Shown one piece after another: positions 1-8,178 of a stretch of 64,000 nt of DNA. The DNA is from Paucidesulfovibrio sp036541255. GTDB taxonomy: Bacteria; Desulfobacterota; Desulfovibrionia; Desulfovibrionales; Desulfovibrionaceae. How positions within the stretch are numbered: position 1 is the first letter of the stretch; every line of letters begins with the position of its first letter. A program made the position numbers and the translations under genes. Below the pieces are notes generated by a model. The model searched no databases, was not told the origin of the DNA, and saw only the letters and a program-made list of their open reading frames with translations. The stretch lies in the NCBI GenBank assembly GCA_036541255.1, contig JAZHDD010000003.1:32436-96435 (forward strand). Direction: 5' to 3'.

Positions 1-763
1 CACCCGGATCGCTCCGTTCCGCGCCACGCGCCTCCTGGCGTAGGGAGTCCAACAACGAAGGATCATACCCGCGTAATCCCATGAAGGCGAAGCGCTCCCG
101 CAACAGGCCGGGCGCCCGGTTCAGGGCAATCAATGCGGCCTCGCAGGCCAGGGTGCCGCTGCCGCACATGGGATTCACGAAATGTCCGCCGCCATAGCCG
201 GAAGCCATGACCAGGCCCGCGGCCAAGGTTTCCTGAAGCGGGGCCAGATGCGGCTGGAGCCTGTAGCTGCGCCGGGCCAGGGCCTCGCCCGTGGTGTCCA
301 GGTACAGGGTGGCGCTGTCTCCCTGCCAATGCAGAAAGACCGATGCGCCGCGGTGTTCCGGGCCGGAATCGGGACGACGCCCGGTCTTCTTGCGGATGCG
401 GTCCACCACGGCGTCCTTGATCTTCAGGGCGGCGTGGCCGGAATGTTCACGGCCGCGTCCGTATACGGCGGCGTTGACCGTGACGTAGCCGTCTTCGGGA
501 ATCCACTCCTCCCAAGGCAGTTTGACGGAACGGGCATGCAGCAGGTTCGCATCCGGGGCCTGGAAGTGCTTAAGTTCGAGAAGCACGCGGTGGCCGGTGC
601 GCAGCAGCAGGTTGAGACGCATGGCCTCGGCCATGCCGCCTTCGGTTTCCACGCCCAGGGGCAGTTCGCGGCGGATGGGCAGACCCAGGGTCTCGATCTC
701 GCTCCGGAGCCAGGAGGAAAGCCCCTTGGGGCACGTTATCAACAGAGAGGATGTTTCAGGCAT
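1..763 (-). CDS. THUMP-domain class I RNA methyltransferase (3' end cut by window)
   Basis: About 254 N-terminal residues are visible; the reading frame runs off the left edge without a stop. The start is the ATG at 763 (MPETSSLLITCPKG); no clear Shine-Dalgarno sequence precedes it. Residues about 1-165 look like a THUMP RNA-binding module. Near residue 196 is NPMCGSGTLACEAA, the SAM-binding motif I region of the RlmL/YpsC family of 23S rRNA guanine-N2 methyltransferases. The catalytic motif IV would lie outside the window, so the target base cannot be assigned. It is the most downstream gene seen on the minus strand here, after a hairpin at 780-810. Confidence 0.85.
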   Translation of the reverse strand, partial: MPETSSLLITCPKGLSSWLRSEIETLGLPIRRELPLGVETEGGMAEAMRLNLLLRTGHRVLLELKHFQAPDANLLHARSVKLPWEEWIPEDGYVTVNAAVYGRGREHSGHAALKIKDAVVDRIRKKTGRRPDSGPEHRGASVFLHWQGDSATLYLDTTGEALARRSYRLQPHLAPLQETLAAGLVMASGYGGGHFVNPMCGSGTLACEAALIALNRAPGLLRERFAFMGLRGYDPSLLDSLRQEARGAERSDPG

Positions 764-779
764 AGGCAGGGCATACGAT

Positions 780-810
780 GCGGGGCCGCGCTTGGCAAGC
801 GCAGCCCCGC
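780..810 (-). terminator. GC-rich hairpin, possible terminator without U-tract
   Basis: Arms gcggggc-c-gcgctt and aagcgc-a-gccccgc pair around a GGC loop, 28 bases past the stop of the 839-1426 gene. No T run follows on either strand, so termination is only inferred. A smaller dyad (atccg/cggat) lies at about 818-834. Confidence 0.4.
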
Positions 811-838
811 ACTTGTCATCCGCACTCGGCGGATCGAA

Positions 839-1426
839 CTACCTGGTCTTGCCCTTGCCCGACTTGGAGGCCTTACCGGACTTGGCACCCTTGCTTTTGG
901 ATTTGCCGTCGGCGTTCCCGGAAGAGTCCGTGGTTCCAGAGTCGCCGGAATCATCCGGCTTGCCTGTTTTCTTGACTTTCTTTTCGGCCTTGGCTTCCTG
1001 TTTCTCGGCCTTTCGCTCTTGTTTTTCCAGTTGCTTGGTGTGCCCGACACCCAAGGCCGAAGGATGCACCCCGGTTTCCTTGGCAATAACGCCCCAACCC
1101 TTGCCCTGTTCGCGCATGGCCGCGATTTCTGCCTCGCTACGCCCAGACGCTTCAGCCAGGGCCTGCACCCGGGTTTGCTCGACACGTTTTTCGCCCTGAG
1201 CCACCTTTTCGGCGGCCTTGTCCACGGCTGCGGCGTCGCCGGACCGCTTAGCCGCCTCGTAGGCTTCGACGGCCTTGTCCAATTCGTCCAGCACTGGAGC
1301 GACCTTGGCTGCAGCGGCCCGTTCCAGACCGTCGAGCAATATTTCCTCAGCCGTGTCCTGTGCCAGGGCATAGGCAGGGCACAAGGCCAAGACCAAAACA
1401 AAGACAAACCATACTGCCCGTTTCAT
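839..1426 (-). CDS. Secreted Lys/Ala-rich hypothetical protein
   Basis: 195 residues. The start at 1426 (MKRAVWFVFVLVLALC) is chosen over an upstream in-frame start at 1501 because a strong AGGAGGAA site precedes it and it gives a clean Sec signal peptide ending near AYALAQ. The mature part is Ala/Glu/Lys-rich and probably helical (residues about 25-90). A short segment follows with GVIAKETGVHP, which resembles a helix-turn-helix-like small motif. The tail is very rich in Lys, Ser and Gly and ends KSGKGKTR. Such a basic tail could bind nucleic acid or acidic polymer, but no family is recognised and no function is claimed. It lies 80 bases downstream of the 1507-2751 gene on the same strand. 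Confidence 0.75.
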   Translation of the reverse strand: MKRAVWFVFVLVLALCPAYALAQDTAEEILLDGLERAAAAKVAPVLDELDKAVEAYEAAKRSGDAAAVDKAAEKVAQGEKRVEQTRVQALAEASGRSEAEIAAMREQGKGWGVIAKETGVHPSALGVGHTKQLEKQERKAEKQEAKAEKKVKKTGKPDDSGDSGTTDSSGNADGKSKSKGAKSGKASKSGKGKTR

Positions 1427-1506
1427 AGACAATTCCTCCTGAAGACCGTTCCAGCTTCTTTTCGCCGAACCGTACACTATAAAACAAGGTCGATTTGTCA
1501 ATCTGC

Positions 1507-2751
1507 TCAGGCAGGAGGATTCTCAGGAGAGGGTGTGGAGACAGACTCGGCATCTCCTTGCGTGCCCTGGCCAGCCAGCAGACAGGCTACGGCAAGGCTC
1601 AGGGCCATGGCGGGTGCACCTGCAAAAAAAAGCGGGAAGACCGTGCCCATGGTGATGATCAGGGCCGTCAGCGCGGCAATGGCCCGGCCCTGGGTCAGTC
1701 CCGTGAGCAGCAGCCCGGCTCCCAGCACGAACAGGATCGGAACAATCCCCCAGACGAGACCGAGCCGCAGCCAGAACGAGGATATCTCCGACGGCGGCAG
1801 GGTAAAGGAAACGCCGGGCATGCCAAGAACCGAGGCAAGCTCCACAGGCAAATTCAATTCCAGGATGCCCGGACCGAATCCCGTGAGCAGGCCCAGGGGT
1901 TCGACGGAAAATCGTTCCACTCCGGCGGCCCAGAGCACATAGACCTGCATGCGGCCCTCCAGGGCCGCCGGGCCGCCCAGCAGCGGTGAAAGCACGCCCC
2001 CGGCGCAGGCCAGGGCAAAGCCGATACGGGCTTCGATGCGCTCCCGGCTCAGGAAGAGGTAGGCCGCACCGCAGGCCAACAGAGCCATGGGCGAACCAGA
2101 AACGAGCAATCCGCCCATGACAAGGATGGTAGTCCAGGCGGGATATTGGCCCTGCCGCGACTTGTCGTCCACGCCAAGCAGCAGGGCCGCGCCCAACAGG
2201 CAGGCCCGGGTTTCGCCGCCTTGCGGAGACAGCAGCAGGCCCCCGGGCGCAAGATGGTGCACGAACACGCTTGAAAGCCCGGCATCAACAAGCGAGAGCG
2301 TTCCCAGTGCCGCGCCGAACAGGGCAAACGTCCTGGCTGCGGGCGCACCGAAACTGGTCACCCAAAGCGCGGCAAGCCCCATATACGCCAGGGGCGCGGC
2401 TTCGTTCAGCCATGCCAGACGGCGCAGGGCCTCTTCTCCTGGCAGCGGGGCCTGCCATGCGGCCAATGCGGCCAGAGTTGCGCCGCCGCACAACGCGGCC
2501 AGGGTCAGAAGAGGACCGAGCGGATGCTGCCTGGCGCCCTTGCTTTTCATGCCCAGGCTGGCAAAAAGCCCCACCCCGGCAAGAGCCAGCCAGGGCCAGT
2601 GCGGAGTCAGCCAGTCCGGGCCCCTCCCAGCCAGCCCGAAACGGCCCGCAGCTTCGCAAAACGGCAGCAGCAGATAGGCCAACGCCAGGGGAGCGCTTGC
2701 CAGCAAAACGGAAGATGGTGCCGTTTGTTCGTGCCGCATATTCTTCTTCAT
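1507..2751 (-). CDS. Polytopic inner-membrane protein, unknown function
   Basis: 414 residues from the ATG at 2751 (MKKNMRHEQ); an upstream GTG-type start at 2775 would overlap the preceding gene and is less likely. About ten to twelve hydrophobic segments span residues 15 to 400, separated by short loops, with a hydrophilic C-terminal tail (SVSTPSPENPPA). The topology, with a longer extracytoplasmic loop around residues 260-310, resembles O-antigen ligase or polymerase-like proteins, but no signature motif is seen and that is only a guess. The gene starts 28 bases after the stop of the Fe-S protein at 2780-3946, so the two are probably co-transcribed. Confidence 0.75.
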   Translation of the reverse strand: MKKNMRHEQTAPSSVLLASAPLALAYLLLPFCEAAGRFGLAGRGPDWLTPHWPWLALAGVGLFASLGMKSKGARQHPLGPLLTLAALCGGATLAALAAWQAPLPGEEALRRLAWLNEAAPLAYMGLAALWVTSFGAPAARTFALFGAALGTLSLVDAGLSSVFVHHLAPGGLLLSPQGGETRACLLGAALLLGVDDKSRQGQYPAWTTILVMGGLLVSGSPMALLACGAAYLFLSRERIEARIGFALACAGGVLSPLLGGPAALEGRMQVYVLWAAGVERFSVEPLGLLTGFGPGILELNLPVELASVLGMPGVSFTLPPSEISSFWLRLGLVWGIVPILFVLGAGLLLTGLTQGRAIAALTALIITMGTVFPLFFAGAPAMALSLAVACLLAGQGTQGDAESVSTPSPENPPA

Positions 2752-2779
2752 TACCCTTTCCGGGCGGCAAGGCAAAGCC

Positions 2780-3946
2780 TCAGGACTCGTTCAAGTACCG
2801 AACCGCACGCCCCTTGAGCCGCATGCGGTTGTAATAGGCCAACGCGCCCGAGGCTACAGCCGGCGGTTCGCCACCTGTCCCGTCCAGCAGAATATCCAAC
2901 ACATGCCAGGTCCGGACGCGGGGTGCCAGACGTTGCAGACAGCCCGCGCAATATACGACCACATCACGATTTCGGGCCTCGGCCAACCGGACGGCGAGCC
3001 ATTTGTCGGCCTGTTCCGGATAGGCATGGGAAACGCCGCCGCCCTCCCCGCAGCAGACCGCCTTGTGCTGGGCATGACGCATCTCCGCCACGGAGCAACC
3101 GTTGTCCCAGAGCAGGTTGCGCACGGCCTCGTGCACGGATCGGGCCTCGCGCAACACGCACGGATCATGCACGCCGGTCTTGACGCGCTCGGCCGGAGCA
3201 ACAGCCTCGACCGAATGTTCCGCCAGCAGTTCATACACCGTGCGCACGGCCAGGGTGCCCGCAGCCCCCACAGCCTCGCGCAACGCCACATGGCAATTGG
3301 GGCAGGCCACGAGCACTTCCTCAATGCCCGCATCGGAAAGCCGTGAGATCAATTCGCCCGCGGCCAGCTCGAAAGCGGCACGCCTTCCGAGTTGCAACGA
3401 GGGCTTGGAGCAACAATGCAGGACAAGCCCCATGTGCGGGTCGATTTCGCGCAGGCGCAAATAGGTGCGCCAGACCGTATCTGGCCGCGCTCCGGCCAGG
3501 GCACAGCCGGGAAAAAAAACGCTGCGCGCCTTCCGGGGCAATCCAAAAAAGGAAAATGCCCTGGTCCGGCCCATGCGCTCATAGCCAAGCAGCCTCCGAT
3601 AGGGCACAAGAACGGATTCATCGCGCCCTGTCACGACCTCGCGCAGGGCCTGGAAAAACGCGCGCGGGTCCAGGCCGCGCACAGGACAGACCTGGGTGCA
3701 CAATCCGCAGACATTGCAGCGAAAGGCCAGCTCACGCGCCTTTTCCGCTCCCAATTCTCCCGAGAGCAAGGCCGCGGCCAGATTGCCGGGCATACCCCAC
3801 TCCTTGAGCAGCGGGCATTCCTTTTCGCACATCTTGCACAGCTTGCAACCGTTGTGCAGCGCTTGCGCACTTTCCCGCAGATGCTCCGGCCAATCCGGCA
3901 TGGGGTCATGCCGTACCGCCCCCGGCGTGATGTCAACTTCTTTCAT
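2780..3946 (-). CDS. (Fe-S)-binding CCG-domain protein, HdrD/GlpC-like
   Basis: 388 residues. The N-terminal half has two ferredoxin-like 4Fe-4S motifs, CKLCKMCEKECP (near residue 34) and CNVCGLCTQVCP (near residue 78). The C-terminal half has two cysteine-rich CCG-type repeats, seen as HCCSKPS and later CCGEGGG plus CAGC. This is the architecture of HdrD, GlpC and LutA-like subunits that bind a non-cubane cluster and take part in thiol/disulfide or lactate/glycerol-phosphate electron transfer. No flavin subunit or membrane partner with haem ligands is adjacent, so the redox partner is unknown. Such orphan CCG proteins are common in sulfate reducers. It appears to be the first gene of a minus-strand operon. 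Confidence 0.85.
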   Translation of the reverse strand: MKEVDITPGAVRHDPMPDWPEHLRESAQALHNGCKLCKMCEKECPLLKEWGMPGNLAAALLSGELGAEKARELAFRCNVCGLCTQVCPVRGLDPRAFFQALREVVTGRDESVLVPYRRLLGYERMGRTRAFSFFGLPRKARSVFFPGCALAGARPDTVWRTYLRLREIDPHMGLVLHCCSKPSLQLGRRAAFELAAGELISRLSDAGIEEVLVACPNCHVALREAVGAAGTLAVRTVYELLAEHSVEAVAPAERVKTGVHDPCVLREARSVHEAVRNLLWDNGCSVAEMRHAQHKAVCCGEGGGVSHAYPEQADKWLAVRLAEARNRDVVVYCAGCLQRLAPRVRTWHVLDILLDGTGGEPPAVASGALAYYNRMRLKGRAVRYLNES

Positions 3947-4008
3947 GCCGCCTGCCTACCCTCAACACCTCGAAATGGCAAGGAATCGACTTTTAACTGC
4001 AACAGTGT

Positions 4009-4036
4009 TTTACAGGCTTGTTTTTTTTGCTATATT
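4009..4036 (+). promoter_or_regulatory. Probable sigma-70 promoter of the TRAP operon
   Basis: TTTACA at 4009-4014 and TATATT at 4031-4036 are 16 bases apart, in a T-rich stretch 36 bases before the tatT start. This is motif reading only. Confidence 0.5.
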
Positions 4037-4071
4037 CGCCAGACCCGACCATGAATTGAAGAGGAGCCGCC

Positions 4072-4974
4072 GTGAACCATTTTCCTGCCTTCCGCGCAAC
4101 ATTTTTGGCAGTGCCGACCCACGTCGTATTGGCCTGCTGCTGCGCCTGCCTGCTGCTCTCGGGCTGCGGCGCACTGGTGCGCGGCGCAACCCAGCCGCTC
4201 ATGGACAATCTGGCCCTGTCCGTCAAAAAGCAGCAGGACCTGGAAACCGTGCGCCAGGGTATCCCTTCCTACATCATCTTCATGGATGCCCTGGTGGAAG
4301 GCTCGCCCGACGACGCGGACACGCTCACGGCCTCGTCCGGCCTGCTCACGGCCTACGCCATGGCCTTCACCCTGGACAACGAGCCGGAGCGCGCCAAGAC
4401 CATGACCGCCAAGGCTCGCGAATACTCCATCCGGGCCGTGAGCGAGCGCAGCAAAGTCTTCGCCCGGCTCTGGGACAAGCCCGCTTCGGAATTCGGCCCG
4501 GTTCCCGCCAGCCTGGACAAATCCGACCTCAAGCACCTGCACGCCCTGATCAACGCCTGGGGCGCTTACATCAAGGCCCGGCCCGGCTCCTGGGACGACG
4601 TGGCCGACCTGCCCAAAATCCAGGCCCTGGCCGACCGGCTTCTGGCCCTGGACGAAACCTATTCCTACGGCGCGCCGCATGCGCTCATGGGCGTGCTCTA
4701 CACCATTCTTCCCCCGGCCTACGGCGGCAAGCCCGAAGAGGCACGCATCCACTTCGAGCGCGCACTGGAGATATCCGAGGGCAAGGATCTGCTGGCCTAC
4801 GTGACGTATGCCCGCTGCTACGCGAGACTCGTGCTCGACCGCGAGCTGCATGATGCGCTGCTGAGGCACGTTGCGGAAACACCCGTGGACGTGGTACCCG
4901 AACTCACGCTGCAAAACGCCCTGGCCAAACAACAAGCTGCCGCCCTGGCTGCGGAAGCCGACGACTATTTTTAA
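4072..4974 (+). CDS. tatT: TRAP-associated TatT-family lipoprotein
   Basis: 300 residues from a GTG start preceded by GAGGAG. An N-terminal hydrophobic stretch ends in LLLSGCGAL, a lipobox that places the protein as a lipoprotein with Cys near residue 32. The rest is helical with TPR-like repeats (for example GKPEEARIHFERALEISEG). This matches the TRAP transporter T-component (TatT), first described in Treponema as a trimeric periplasmic partner of the DctP-type binding protein. It is followed after 10 bases by dctP, which supports the call. It is thought to help deliver hydrophobic or other ligands to the binding protein; the ligand here is unknown. Confidence 0.85.
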   Translation: MNHFPAFRATFLAVPTHVVLACCCACLLLSGCGALVRGATQPLMDNLALSVKKQQDLETVRQGIPSYIIFMDALVEGSPDDADTLTASSGLLTAYAMAFTLDNEPERAKTMTAKAREYSIRAVSERSKVFARLWDKPASEFGPVPASLDKSDLKHLHALINAWGAYIKARPGSWDDVADLPKIQALADRLLALDETYSYGAPHALMGVLYTILPPAYGGKPEEARIHFERALEISEGKDLLAYVTYARCYARLVLDRELHDALLRHVAETPVDVVPELTLQNALAKQQAAALAAEADDYF

Positions 4975-4984
4975 GGGACGCGAC

Positions 4985-5992
4985 ATGAAACGAATTTTTC
5001 TGCTCGGGATCATCTGTACAATCCTGGCCCTGCATGCAGGGACCGCCCTGGCCCAGACCCTGAAGATCGCCACGCCAGCACCGGATGGCACCAGCGCGAC
5101 CCAGACGCTGCGCGACGCGGCAAAAGAGGTCGAGACCGCCACGCAGGGACGCGTCCAGGTCAAGGTGTATGCCGGAGGCGTCATGGGCTCCGACGCCCAG
5201 ATGATGCGCAAAATGCACGCAGGGCAGCTGCATGGCGCCATCTTCACCTCGGGCAGCCTGGCCCATGAGGACTTCAACTTCGGGCTTCTGGCTCTGCCCA
5301 TGCTCCTGACCAGCCCGGCCCAGGCCGACGCGGCCCGTGCCGAAGTGGAAAAGGACCTCGTGGCCCGCATGGCCAAGAAAGGCTATATCTGTACCGGCTT
5401 CATCGAGGTGGGTTTCGCCTATGTCATGGGCAACCTGCCCATCGCCACCCCGGACGACATGAAAAAAGCCCGGCCCTGGCTGCCCGAAGGCAGCGAGATC
5501 ACCGGCGACATCTTCAAGGCCTTCGGCGTGACGCCCATCCCCCTGTCCCTGCCCGACGTGCTCACCGCGTTGCAGACCGGCGTCATCGACACCGTGGGCA
5601 CGCCGCCCATCGCAGCCGTGGCCCTGCAATGGTTCACGCGCATCAAATACGTCACGGACACACCGCTGCTCTACGCCTACGCCAGTCTGGCCTTTTCCGA
5701 ACGCGCTCTGGGCCAGCTTTCGCCCGAGGACCGCGCCACGGTCATGGACATCTTTACCCGGCGCATGGATCAGGTGGACAAGCAGGTCCGCCTGGACAAC
5801 GCAGCCGCCCTGAAAACCCTCAAGGACCAGGGTATCGAATTCGTGCAGGTAAGCCCGGAAAGCCGCCAGGAATTCCAGCGCGTCACCGCAGGGCTGATCG
5901 ACTCCTACCGCGACCGGGGCGACCTTGATCCGGCGCTGCTGGAACGCGCCCGCAAGGCAGCCGAAGCCGCACAGGAGAACACCGGTGGATGA
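4985..5992 (+). CDS. dctP: TRAP transporter periplasmic substrate-binding protein (DctP)
   Basis: 335 residues. The start is the ATG at 4985 (MKRIFLLGIICTI), preceded by AAGGGACG; the longer in-frame reading from 4871 overlaps tatT and is rejected. A Sec signal peptide is cleaved near ALAQ. The DctP fold is recognisable from KIATPAPDGTSATQ at the mature N-terminus, the loop VYAGGVMGSDAQMMRKMHAG, and VLTALQTGVIDTVGTP, the usual ligand-region helix. The protein captures a small acid in the periplasm and hands it to DctQM, driven by a sodium or proton gradient. The usual carboxylate-binding Arg region reads PWLPEGSEITGDIFK, so the substrate cannot be predicted. Confidence 0.92.
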   Translation: MKRIFLLGIICTILALHAGTALAQTLKIATPAPDGTSATQTLRDAAKEVETATQGRVQVKVYAGGVMGSDAQMMRKMHAGQLHGAIFTSGSLAHEDFNFGLLALPMLLTSPAQADAARAEVEKDLVARMAKKGYICTGFIEVGFAYVMGNLPIATPDDMKKARPWLPEGSEITGDIFKAFGVTPIPLSLPDVLTALQTGVIDTVGTPPIAAVALQWFTRIKYVTDTPLLYAYASLAFSERALGQLSPEDRATVMDIFTRRMDQVDKQVRLDNAAALKTLKDQGIEFVQVSPESRQEFQRVTAGLIDSYRDRGDLDPALLERARKAAEAAQENTGG

Positions 5993-6506
5993 CCCCCGCG
6001 ACGATCATTGCCGCCACCCGGCGCTCCGCGGCCTGGAAAGCCTGGAGACCGAGCTCCTGGCCCTCTGCCTGACCGGCATGATCGTCCTGGCCGTGCTGCA
6101 GATCATTCTGCGCAACGCGGCCCAGACCGGGCTGATCTGGATTGATCCGCTGTTGCGCCATCTGGTGCTCTGGATAGCGCTGCTCGGCGCCATGGTTGCG
6201 GCGCGCACGCACAATCACCTGTCCATCGACGCGGCCATCCACTTCCTGCCCCGACGACTCAAGGCCGCGAGCAAGGCCCTGGCCTATCTCTTCACTTCCG
6301 TGGTCTGCATCGCCCTGACGCGATCCTCCGTGCTCTTCGTGCTCGACGAAGTCGAATACGGCATGGAGTCCCTGCCGGGCGTACCGTCCTGGCCCTTTGC
6401 CCTGATCCTGCCCCTGGCCTTCGCGGTCATGGGACTGCGCTATCTCGTGGGCGCAATGCAACAGGCCTGCGCCGCCGCATCCACCCAGGAAGGCTCCTCG
6501 TGCTGA
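5985..6506 (+). CDS. dctQ: TRAP transporter small permease (DctQ)
   Basis: 173 residues from a GTG at 5985 with GGAGAA seven bases upstream; it overlaps the dctP stop by 8 bases, suggesting translational coupling. The frame is open further upstream to 5925, but that would lie inside dctP. Four transmembrane helices are visible at about residues 25-45, 58-78, 98-118 and 135-155, typical of DctQ. WIDPLLRHLVLWIALLGAM matches the conserved helix 2 region. It forms the membrane complex with DctM. Confidence 0.9.
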   Translation: MDDPRDDHCRHPALRGLESLETELLALCLTGMIVLAVLQIILRNAAQTGLIWIDPLLRHLVLWIALLGAMVAARTHNHLSIDAAIHFLPRRLKAASKALAYLFTSVVCIALTRSSVLFVLDEVEYGMESLPGVPSWPFALILPLAFAVMGLRYLVGAMQQACAAASTQEGSSC

Positions 6507-7762
6507 CCAAGATCGTTCTCGCGTTCTTTGCCCTGCTCGGCACGCCGCTCTTCGCGCTCATCGCGGCCATCGCCATTCTCGGATTCATGAGCGACGGCCT
6601 GGACGCCTCCCTGGTGGCCATGGAAATCCACCGCCTCGTGGATACGCCCGTGCTCGTGTCCATCCCTCTGTTCACTTTTGCAGGGGAACTCATGGCCCGA
6701 TCCGGCACCTCCACCCGCCTGGTGGGCTTTTCCCGCGCCCTGCTCGGCTGGATGCCCGGCGGCCTGGGCATCGTCACCCTGGCGGTCTGCGCCGCGTTCA
6801 CCGCGCTCACCGGTGCTTCCGGCGTGACCATCATCGCCCTGGGCGCACTGCTCTATCCCTCGCTGGTCAGCGAAGGCTATCCCGAAAAATTCAGCCTGGG
6901 GCTGGTCACCACCTCGGGCAGCCTCGGCCTACTCTTTCCACCGGCCATTCCCTTGATCCTGTTCGGCATCATCGCCCGAACCGACATCAACAATCTTTTT
7001 CTGGCGGGCATCCTGCCCGGCTCGCTCATGGTCCTGCTCCTGGCCCTCTGGTGCGTGCGCCAGGGCGTGAAGAGCCGCATCCCTCTGACCCGGTTCAGCA
7101 GGGCCGAAGTAGCCCGCACGGCGCGCCTGGCGGCCTGGGAGCTGCCCCTGCCCCTGGTGGTCCTGGGCGGCATTTATTCCGGATATTTCGCCATCAGCGA
7201 GGCTGCCGCCGTTACCGCGGCCTATGTGCTCATTGTGGAAGTGGGCATCTACAAGGACGTCCGGCTGCGCGACCTGGCCGTGGTCATGCGCAAGAGCATG
7301 ACCCTGGTTGGCGGCATTCTGATCATCCTGGCCGTTTCCCAGGCCTCCACCAACCTGCTCATCGACCAGGAGGTGCCGCAACGCCTGTTCGAATTCGTGC
7401 AGGGCTTCATCACCAGCAAATGGACCTTCCTCATCGTCCTGAACATCTTCCTGCTGGCCCTGGGTGCGGTGCTGGACATCTTTTCGGCCACGGTGCTGGT
7501 GGTACCCCTGCTCCTGCCCATTGCCGCGGGCTACGGCGTGCATCCCGTGCACCTGGGCATCATCTTTCTGGCCAACATGGAAATCGGCTACTGCACGCCG
7601 CCCGTGGGACTGAACCTGTTCATCGCCAGCTACCGGTTCAAGACGCCCATTCTGACCACCTGCGCCGCGACCCTGCCTTTCCTGGGCATCCTGGCCTGCG
7701 TGGTGCTGCTCATCACCTATGTCCCGGCCCTGTCGCTCTGGCTGCCGGGCCTGACCCCGTAA
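6500..7762 (+). CDS. dctM: TRAP transporter large permease (DctM)
   Basis: 420 residues from a GTG at 6500 that overlaps dctQ by 7 bases. It has about twelve transmembrane helices. Family features include PLFTFAGELMARSGTSTRLV, ALTGASGVTIIALGALLYP, GSLGLLFPPAIPLILFG and GYCTPPVGLNLFIAS near the C-terminus, all characteristic of the DctM/SiaM ion-transporter superfamily. It carries out the cation-coupled translocation step. It is the last gene of the tatT-dctPQM operon; a GC hairpin follows at 7821-7841. Confidence 0.93.
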   Translation: MLTKIVLAFFALLGTPLFALIAAIAILGFMSDGLDASLVAMEIHRLVDTPVLVSIPLFTFAGELMARSGTSTRLVGFSRALLGWMPGGLGIVTLAVCAAFTALTGASGVTIIALGALLYPSLVSEGYPEKFSLGLVTTSGSLGLLFPPAIPLILFGIIARTDINNLFLAGILPGSLMVLLLALWCVRQGVKSRIPLTRFSRAEVARTARLAAWELPLPLVVLGGIYSGYFAISEAAAVTAAYVLIVEVGIYKDVRLRDLAVVMRKSMTLVGGILIILAVSQASTNLLIDQEVPQRLFEFVQGFITSKWTFLIVLNIFLLALGAVLDIFSATVLVVPLLLPIAAGYGVHPVHLGIIFLANMEIGYCTPPVGLNLFIASYRFKTPILTTCAATLPFLGILACVVLLITYVPALSLWLPGLTP

Positions 7763-7820
7763 AGCCAAGCCTTCCCCTGCAGAAAAGACGCGAACACGCC
7801 GGTTCATTCCCGACGAAGAA

Positions 7821-7841
7821 GGGCGCGGCAAAGCCGCGCCC
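7821..7841. terminator. Perfect 9-bp hairpin after dctM
   Basis: Arms gggcgcggc and gccgcgccc enclose AAA. No T run follows on the plus strand; on the minus strand the stem is followed by TTCTTC. It could end dctM transcripts. The rest of 7763-8178 holds no gene I can support, only further GC hairpins (see 8068-8162). Confidence 0.45.
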
Positions 7842-8067
7842 TCATACGGAATGGAGGAATGACCAACACATACCGGAACCCGCCCTGGACATTCACCTGT
7901 GCCGAGTACCCGTGAGAACCGGCAATTGTCCTTTCCGACCAGACCTTGATCCGGTCGGAACTTCGTGTGCGCCTTTTCCGGCGTTCCACACATAGCATCA
8001 TGTTTCCGGTTGTTCCAGACCGGCATGTTATTTTATTCTGACCTCTTTTTTCCCGGACCAACAGTGT

Positions 8068-8162
8068 GCGGCCCCGGGCGGGGCCGCAAGAGGAGGCCCG
8101 GACGAACGCCCGGGCCAGGAGGGCTCGCCTGCGGCGGGGGGAGGGGGGAATGCCGCCGCAGG
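8068..8162. repeat. Three tandem GC-rich hairpins between dctM and the VWA gene
   Basis: Stem 1 is gcggcccc/ggggccgc (8068-8087), stem 2 is ggcccg/cgggcc (8095-8116), and stem 3 is cctgcggcgg/ccgccgcagg (8128-8162). Stem 3 begins 17 bases past the stop of the 8179-9600 gene. None is followed by a T run, so they may be barriers to exonucleases or weak terminators rather than standard intrinsic terminators. Confidence 0.5.
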
Positions 8163-8178
8163 AGGAGGTGGGAGAGAA

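Noticed and set aside
182..1942. 586-residue plus-strand open frame
   Set aside because: It is antisense to three minus-strand genes with better codon pattern, ribosome sites and a recognisable methyltransferase; the translation is low-complexity shadow.
7804..8061. 85-residue minus-strand frame after dctM
   Set aside because: No ribosome site, no recognisable pattern, and it crosses the 7821-7841 hairpin.
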